A stretch of DNA of 64,000 bases from Epinephelus fuscoguttatus (Eukaryota > Chordata > Actinopteri > Perciformes > Serranidae). Position 1 is the stretch's first letter. Each line of letters starts with the position of its first letter. Under the pieces are notes generated by a model. That model made no database searches. It was given only the letters and a program-made list of their open reading frames with translations, and was not told the DNA's origin. Below are positions 49,001 through 58,681 of this stretch, piece after piece. The translations under genes were made by a program, and so were the position numbers. The stretch lies in NCBI RefSeq assembly GCF_011397635.1, contig NC_064759.1, positions 23,770,428 through 23,834,427 of the forward strand, read 5' to 3'.

Positions 49001-52000
49001 ACTGACAGCTGCTCTCTCTGAAATGGCCTGTGATTGGCCACAGTCTCCCATCACAGAATTTATTTTCTAAAGCTTGAAAATGGAGCCAAGCAAAGATGCA
49101 GAAGTTTAGTGCTCTTTCAGACCACTTAAATTACAATATGCTCAAAGTTCATGATGGGATTTTTGCCCAGTGTCACCAGAATTGAACTGCCTGCCCCAGC
49201 TTTAATATGATCATTGTCTGCACCAAACACCAAGACAAATTCCTTGAGTGTGAAAACCTACTTGGCAATAAACCTTACTCTGGTTCCATCATGTTTTTTT
49301 CCACTTGGATATCTTTATGTGTGAGGGAGGGGACATACAGTAATTTCTCACTCTACTTTCTCATGCTGTAGGCAGAAGGCATTGAAAAGAGAGTAGAAGA
49401 AACCCAAGTGCTTAAATTAGATGGTGAGTTGTTTCAGTATTTCGTAACGATACTCGCTTGACAGGTTGGCATTATTTTATTCTTCAATATACACTTACAT
49501 TCACTTTAATTAATTTACTTCTCTCTATCTTGATTAGGGAGGAGCACTAAGACTATCACTATTGATGGATCTTTACCAGCTGACACAGTCCCCGACTCCA
49601 GCTCCAATATATTTATTTCAGTGGAAGGTATGTGCTGTTAGACAAAGACAAAATTTATTTGCCTTCGAAAAAAAAACAGTGTCTTACCCTTTCAATGTTC
49701 TCATCTTACAGGGGATGGATTTGGCAGTTCACATGCGAAGAACCTTCTCTCTCCTCATAAGGTTGCTGGCCTAATCGTACTGCCTACAGGATGTTTAGAA
49801 CAGACCATGACAGGACTAGCCCCTACAGCATCAGCCGTCCGCTACCTTGACCTGAGTGAGCAATGGTTCGACCTGCCTGCTGGTAGCAGAGATGATGCTC
49901 TTGATAAAATTGAGCAAGGTAGGAATGCATGGAGCAGTTAATTGCACAATTTCCTCATCATTTATGAACCTTTTTTTGTGAACAATCACACACATTCAGT
50001 GTGAAGAACATTTTTGCCAAACTTAAATTCTGACACCACTTCTAAGGACCTCATCATGACATTATGTTGATTGCTCCTTTTGCCTGTTAGCAGACTTTAA
50101 AGATGATGATGTTAGCCTATCTGCTAGTACAATAAAACTAATAATCTAAAGGCGTTTTAAGAGTGGATAAAATCTGCCTTTCAGTATTTGCTTGGAAACA
50201 GACCTGACAATATTTAACAAGTCAGTTAGGCTTCATGTCCACCAAAGTGTTTTTTTTCCCAGCTGAAAGCGTGGGGCGCTCTTCAGGAAACATACAGCTG
50301 GGAGCCTTTGAGAGTGCTTAGGAGATACACTGTTTTTTCATCTGAGACACTGTCTTTGGTAAGACCATCCTGATGACATGAACTCAACATTTTGTTATGC
50401 TCTCTATAGCAGCCTAGAATCGGTGCCTGAGTGTTTGGGGGGCACCGAGTCCAGACTGATTCAGATACTGATACAGAGAGCGTAACAGAATGTTAAACTT
50501 ATGTCATCAGGATAGTCCTACTATGCTAGTGTCTGGTTGCTATAATAAAGGATATCTGCGAAAGTAAACATGTCAGCACAAGGTGGAGTACCTGTTTTGG
50601 ATGAGGGGAAGGCTGAAGCATGCAGTGAGAGAGGACGGACCCTCCGGTCTGTGTGAGTTCATAAGAGGAAACATCATATAAACTAAGCACAAAAAAATAA
50701 GGAAATTTGTGTTTGGTAGATTATTTCTTTGTTGTAACAGTGCTTCTTGGCAATAAATCTTATACTGTTGGAAAGCCTGTTTATTTCCCTTTTAACTGGT
50801 GCCACATTTGTAAGGAAGATGCATTTGTGGGATGAGCAGCAGAGCTGAGTATGTGGGTTGCGCACATGAAAAATTTGCCAAATCTTCTCTGCCAATGCAA
50901 AACAGCTGTTTTTTTGCTGTTGACTATTGTTTGGTGGATTGGATGATTGAAGTCCAAAGAAACAAGACATATTGGCAATTTAACAATTTATTCATTTAAC
51001 AAACAGGAGCCTCAGTAGCGTGTGGAAGAATCATACACAGCCACAACAGCCTGGCACCTCCTCCTAATGCTGGTCACCAGCCTGGTCACACACTGCTGTG
51101 GGATGGCATCCCACTCTTCAACCAGCATTTGTTGCAAGTCAGCCAACATGGTTGTGTTTGTCACTCTGGCACAAACAGCACAACCAAGCTGATCCCACAA
51201 GTGTTCAACGAGGTTGAGATCAGGACAGCTGGCAGACCATTCCATCCTCTCCACTCCCAAATTCTGGAGGTAGTCTCTGATAAACCTCACTCTGTGGTGA
51301 GCATTGTCATCTTGGTGGATAGAGTTTGGTCCCAGACTGTGGATATGGGATTGCCACTGATTGCAGAATTTCATCTCGATATCTCTGCATTGAGATTGCC
51401 TCCAATGATGACAAGCCTCGTTTTGACAGTGAGGGAGATGCCGCCCCACACCATCTCACTGCCTCCACCAAAAGATGTTACTCTATCGGTGCAGCAATCC
51501 ACAAAGCGTTTTCCACGTCTTCTCCACACTTTGACCCTACCATCCAACTGCTGTAGGCAGAATCGGGACTCATCGCTGAACACAACGTTCCTCCACACGT
51601 TCAGGTTCCAGTGCACGTGTTGCCGACACCAGCACAAACAGGCCTGATGGTGAAGGGCAGTCATGGCAGGCCTCCTTGCAGCCCTATGAGACCATAATTT
51701 GGCTGCGTGCAGTCTGTTCCAGATTGTCTGGGCAAAGAGCCATCGGCCATATCATCTTGCAAACCTTGACTGCAAATCTGTAGAAGACTGCCTACGGTTC
51801 GTAAGTGCTGACAGGATGAGGAAACGGTCTTCTTGGGGTGCCGTCTTCTTGGGACCCCATTATATTAAACTTGGCCTCATTTTCAATTTTTCATGTGTGC
51901 AAACCACATACTCTGCTCTGCTGCTCATCCCACAAATGCATGTTCCTTACAACTCTGGGCGCTCAGACAAAAACACTTTGGTGGACATAGCCCCTTAAGC

Positions 52001-55000
52001 TGCTGAACAACAGAAGCAACAGAACACCCTTATGATCTTAGCACCCTCTACGGGTCACTAACAAGGCTACGGGCATTTTAAAAAAAGGACGTTTTTATTT
52101 CTAACAAGCTTTCTTTGTCAGGTTATATGAGGGTTTTAACATACAAGGAAAAAGAAGATGGATCTTACAGAGCATTTCTTTCAACGTCACCTAGTAATTG
52201 GTGAGTAGGCTCTGTTTTATGCTGCTTTATTGGGTGTGAATGCTCGAAGCCTTTTTTTACAACTTATGTCCTTGAACATTTTTCAACGTAGAAACTTAAG
52301 AGACCTAACCTTTGCCACTGGCACTACAATGTATTCCTCCCACAGCTTAGGAACTTTCTGTTGTTCCAAGGACTGAAAAAATATGGCACAAACACTTCAA
52401 TAATTTTTCTCCATCTATATACAGATTAGAGCCAGCAGTGCAGTGTAGCATCAGCTTTTCAAACTTTACAAACCTTCAAATATGCTAAATCTTTTTAAAT
52501 TATTGGTATCATTCAACTTTTATATAATATTCATACTTATTAACCCCATTCTCACTTTTACAGTTATTCCTACTACCTCACCTTCTTCCTACACATTTAA
52601 GGGCCCATATACATGCCACATCTTAAACCACCTGGAAAACAAAAGGTCAGATGCTGGGTGCTATTCTTGTGATTAATCTGTGCCACCTTTAGGGTTGGGT
52701 ACCGAAAGTCGGTGCTTATGGAACTGGTACCTATACAACTGATACCTACTAGACTGAAACAAAACGCACATTACGGTGCCTCCTTTCGGTGCTTTTTTTA
52801 AATGCTATGTCTCCCTCTATTGGACGTTACAGGTAACAAAATCATTAATTCATTCATTTGTTCATTTGTTGAGTGTATATTATTATTTAAAGGCACGCTA
52901 AGCACCATTGGGCGTCACTTCTGTTCACGTTCAACAATGTTATCAAACACAATGGAGCTAGCTCGCCCCCCCTCACCCTCTGTGGCGCTGTCATGAACGA
53001 GCAATAGCTGCTAGTTACCCTAGATTTACACACCTGTTCAAGGGATCGCGCACCCAACATGAAAATTCAGCCATTATCTACTCACCCTCATGCTGAGGGA
53101 GGATCAGGTGAAGTTTTAGAGTCCTCACAACACTTGCGGAGATCCAAGGGGAGAGGGGGTAGCAACAAAACTCCACTTAATGGAGGCTTACGGCGCCCCA
53201 GATTCAAACGTCCAAAAACACATAAGTGAAACCACAAAATATCTCCATACTGCTCATCCGTAGTGATGTCAGTGTCCTGAAGCCCCAACATAAAAAGTTG
53301 TTTGGAAAAATGTCATTTTGAACTCTGTTTTTAACCTCATTGTAGCCTGTAGCTCTAACTGTGTGTTCATGTGTGCGCGCTTGCGCGAGACCAAGACATG
53401 GGCACTGCGTTCATGTGTGTGTGCTTGCTTTCGCTGGTCTCACGCTGGCTGGTTGGTACAGCCTGGACCCAAAGGTTTTTGTCACCATTTGCGGAGCCTG
53501 GGCTGCCTACAGAGACCAGACTTTAATAGAGTTAATATTATTGTAATGTTAATTTGTTAAGTGTGTTTTTTTTTAAAAGATTATTTTTATTGGCTTTTTT
53601 GCCTTTAATGACAGGACAGAAGGTGAAATGGGCAGACAGAGAGAGAGTGGGGACTGACATGCAGCAAAGGGCTGCAAGCCGGATTCAAACCCGCGGCAGC
53701 GAAGCAACGCCTCTGTGCATGGGGCGCCAGCACTATCCACTACACTACCGACGCCCCAAGTGTTTTTTATTATATTTTAAAACTGTTAATAGAGTTCATA
53801 TACCTATTTATTTCCAGATATTTCTAATTTTCCTCAGCAATAAATAAATAAAAACACTGTTTTTATTATAATTTAAAACTGTTATTCAAAATACTCACAC
53901 ACTTCTGAAAGGTGGCCCATTTGTGCCACTTTCAAAAACTCATATTTTGAGGTATCGGTTCAGGCACCGTTTAAGCACCGGTACCAGCCAGGCAGATATT
54001 TTACCAGCCAACCAAATAAAAATTGCTTTTAAGTGTTGTAATTTGCTATCAGTATTATTTAGCATGTCATTTGGGTCTTGTATGCGATTCTCAATCAATA
54101 TTTTAATAGTGTGCACTAATATTAGTAATAATGTATGCTAAAATATGAATAACTTTCAACAGTTAAGTGTAATATTTGGGTTTATAAATTCTGTAGCATT
54201 CTTACTACAGTGCAAATTAAGGAATTTTACATGAATCACTGACTTCAGTCTCCTTTGGACAGTTGAGACATAAGATTTTAGCTCAACCAGACTGCAACAG
54301 CAGGGCCTGCCCTATATAAACATGAATGTCTGACCAGTGGTGGACAAAGTATTCAACGACATGACTTGAGTGAAAGTAAAGATACTCTTGGTCAAATATT
54401 ACTCCAATACAAGTGAAAGTTGTTCAGTCTTTTTTTTTTTACTTAAGTGAAACTGCACCAACTGATTAACATAGCGGGGATCGAAATAAAATAAATACAT
54501 AAAATAAAAATCAACCAAAAATCAACCAGCCACCCTCCTCCCCTGACAAGTAAAGAACAGTCCCTAAAGTGCGGTGAGGTTTCTGGACCGTTACCTGCCA
54601 CAAAGAGAGAAATGTGAACGGCTCATTTCACCTCTGACACATCACATACCTGTGTGCAGCCACGGCTCGTCTGTTCAGGTAATTTTGGGCAGTCATGACA
54701 CCAATTATTGGACCTGGAGCCGGGCTTCTCGGTCGCCGGTAAGCCATTATCTTGCGTCACGGAGCACTACGTATTTGACAGGAATACGTATTCCTGTCTG
54801 TGTTCAACCCACAACTAGCAGGATTCGCCTTTCGTTTCTGCTGCTGGTTGAAGTCTGTAGCCTACTTGCACAGCGTGCTCCTTAATGATTTCTTTTGCTC
54901 GCACAAAACTATTTTTAGTCGCAAATGCATGTGATGCATCAAAGATCGTCTCTGCCCGAAATATACATTACTCTGCCAGGAAACCAGCCGATACCAGCAT

Positions 55001-58000
55001 CGTTCTCCAGTAACAAAAAATGCATATTTAGCTGGAAAAAAATAACTCGCCAGAGTGGCGAGTGGTATTAAAAATTTACCAGCCAGAGACAAAATCTACC
55101 CGTAACTGGCGAGTGGCGAGTGTTAGCTTTGGACCCTGACCGGTACCATTTTAAAAGTATCGGTTCGGCACCGGTATCGGAAAAAACCCAAACAATACCC
55201 AACACTAGCCACCTTTGTGCCAACTTTCAAGATCACAGAGGCAGTTTGCACACGATGCTGCAAAGCAACCATAACCAGTTCCATATCATAGCCTAGTGAC
55301 CAGAAAAAGAAAATAGTGATGAGCTGATCTTCCTCCAGGCAGGAAATCTTATGTGTGTATTAGGCATACAATATTGTCTGTGGGACAAATGAAAAGGTCA
55401 AGGTAGCCCTGCACTCAAATGATCAACTTCTCCTCCATATTTACCACAGACTGATATTTATGAAAGAAGGGAAAGATATCTGCTTGCTAAAATTGGTTGT
55501 TCCATTCACATGACATACAGTGCATGCTGCTGTGTTTCAACAGTTGAACTCTGTTTATCTCAGGGCGAAGCCATTGCACCCTGAAAAACGGGCGCTTGGG
55601 AACACTTGTGCATCGTGGCAGTGTTGCTCTCACTTTTAAGCATGGCTTTCATGCGTCTACCTTGAAAACAATGGATTTGAGGGCGCAAAAAGCACAGCAT
55701 GTGTATGGGCCCTGCGCCTGCAATGCAGTGTAGTGTCAGCTTTTTAACATCCAGCGTTCACATCGAATTTTCTTCGAATTGCTTGCTGTAGTTGATTTTT
55801 GATGTACGGTAGTTACTTCTCAAAATCTCAAATCGTAAAACTTTCCTAATTTCCAGTATCTCAAATTGTGAATTAACTTTTTCCATCAAATTGTCTCCCT
55901 TACTTTTCTCTCTCTTGTCCTCAGGTTGACTGCCCTTGTAGTGAAAGTGCTATCGTTGGTGGCACAGCGTCAGACAGTGGGGTTTGGAGAGCAGGGCAGA
56001 AAGGCCAGGGTTGTACCAGAAGAAGAGATCAGGCAATCAGTCAGTTACTTGCTCTCAGTACAGAAGACTGATGGGTCATTCGATGACCCAGAACAAGTGC
56101 TTCACAGAGGAGTTATGGTAATCTCTACTGTATACATGATGAACATACACATACATATATTAGAACAGTATTAGAGTGGCAACAAACTCAATAGCAGTGA
56201 TTTCAATGCAATATTGTTTCTGTGTTTAATGTAGAAAGGCAAAGACGAAGACGCATCTATGACGGCTTTCATAACTCTTGCACTGAAACAGTCCCTTCAA
56301 TTCCTGCAAACTGAACTGAGAAATGATGCGGTGAGATAATAGAGAGACTTACTGTCCTGGGTAACTGTTTTTAGCCATGCAAGCTGTGTTGCTTTTGGGA
56401 TGACAACGTTTGTCAGTCCACCACACTGGTCCAGACTGAAATATCTCGACACTGTTATTTCTGATTGTCAAGCAATTTTGCACAGGCACTCATGTTGCCA
56501 AGAGGATGAACTTCTATGACAGTGACTGTCACAACATTTTCTACAGATAATGGGGCCCAGGCTATGTATCCTCATGATTTTGGATACCTGGCACTTCCTT
56601 TAGCACCAACATGAAGTTGACATTTATTGTTTTGAGTGAAATGTCTTGAGAATCTTTTTGGGGATAGCCATAAAATTGGGAACAGACATTAATGTACTGT
56701 ACTCCCCTCAAAATTAATTGAATTGAACTTTAGCGATCCCCTGACTTTTCATAATGGCACCATCACGTAAAAATGTATTATTAAAATGTAATCACTACTT
56801 TGGTTTATTCATGTTAGCATTGTGATAATGTCAGCATGCTGACATTAACATTTAGCTCAAAGCACTGCTGTGCCCAAGAACAGCCTCATAGAGCTGCTAG
56901 TGTGGCCTTGTTCTTATCTATAGTTTTATATTCAATGTATTTTAATACACTGTACTCAAAGCATACTTTGCAAAGAAGATTATTGACTGACTTCTTACTA
57001 CTTTCTACCAGGAAGCAAGCATTTCAAATGCAACAGAATATCTCCTGTCAAACCTCGAGGAGCTTCAACATCCTTATGCTGTTGCCATCACAGCCTACTG
57101 TCTGGCAGTTTGTCTGCCACAGGGAACAGATCATTCATCTGCCTGGACTAAACTTCAAGCACTGGCTACTGAAGGCATGTCCATTTAAAGCTAATAGGTG
57201 TGGGTGATATAGAATAGATAAAATATGTCACAAAGCAGACCTTCCAATTGCTTTACAGCAATGTCTAATACACCCAGAGATGTTAAAGAGATGGTTATCA
57301 TGATGTGAACAGTATGTGTCAGTTAACAAATATATGCCATCTCATAATTACATATCACCCAACCCCAAGTGTAAATATATTTGTTTTGGTCAAAATATTA
57401 CGTTCAACAAAAAGTGTATCACAATATGCTATTGTTTGAAATTGTTTTAATTTTTATTTTACTCTCCATTTTTAATTATCAGGGAAGAACGGTTGTTATC
57501 TGTGGACAGCTAATGCCAACCAGCAGAATAAGGAAAGGGCAGATGGCATTACAGTAGAGACTACAGCCTATGCCCTCCTCGCTGCAGTGGAACTTGGGCA
57601 TACCGAGTGGGCAGACAAAACAGCCTGCTGGTTAACCACCCAAGAAAACTACTTTGGAGGCTACAAATCATCACAGGTGATTGATTGTAGTTGCTTGAAC
57701 CCGAAGAACCCCTGTCTTTGTACATCATCCCTGTATCCCTGTGGTTCCACATCATACGATGAAGTCCAGATTAAATTCAATTTCAATTTGCTGAAACTTT
57801 CACTATATCTACACAGTAGTATGAGAAAAGTCATGTTCCCCTGCCTCCACAAAGTGCTTCTAATGGCATTACCAAAAACAACCAATCAGAGATTCTCACA
57901 CAGCTGTCAATCACATCAATTACTAGTCTTTACCTGTGGTCAAACTAGGCGGTGCTGACCATTTAGCAAATTCATTTTACAGCTAAACAGTGTACTAAAA

Positions 58001-58619
58001 TGTTTTAGTGCACTGTTTAGCTGTAAAATGAAATAGACAACAGAACAGATGCCTGATTCTGTTTAATCAGCACTGCCTAGTTTAACAGTTTGATCACAAT
58101 TCACAAGCAGTGACTGACATGATTGATAGCTGCGTGATAGACTCTTTGGCTCTGATTAGTTGTTTTCCAACAGCCGCAGTACATTCTAGCAAATGCCATT
58201 AGAAGAACAATGAGCAGAAGGTGGGATATGATTTTGGCCATCTGTTTCATGTACCACTGTATGGATATAGTAACAATTTCAGCCAAAAAGACAATAACTT
58301 CAGTAAGTATGTATATATATGTATAATAGTTACTAACAGTATATTTAGAAATGCTATGCTATGCTCTTAATGTTTTATTGCTGTGCTCAGGATACCATCA
58401 TGGCATTGGAAGCACTTGCGGAGTATGAGATAAAGAGGTCCATCAGTCCCGATGCAAATCTGATTGCAGAGTTCACAGTCCGAGGAAAGAGAGACATTGT
58501 AAAGCTTGCCTTGGAAAATAAGAAGGAGAAGGTGGAAACAGACCTCAAGGTATCATAGAGCATTGTCAGAATTACACTTAAACACACACAAATATTCAAC
58601 CTCATTCTTAGATGACTTG

Positions 58620-58681
<62 letters not shown>

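Noticed and set aside
53640..53757. Functional tRNA gene
   Set aside because: A and B boxes are present, but the acceptor and anticodon stems do not pair and a SINE-like body follows.
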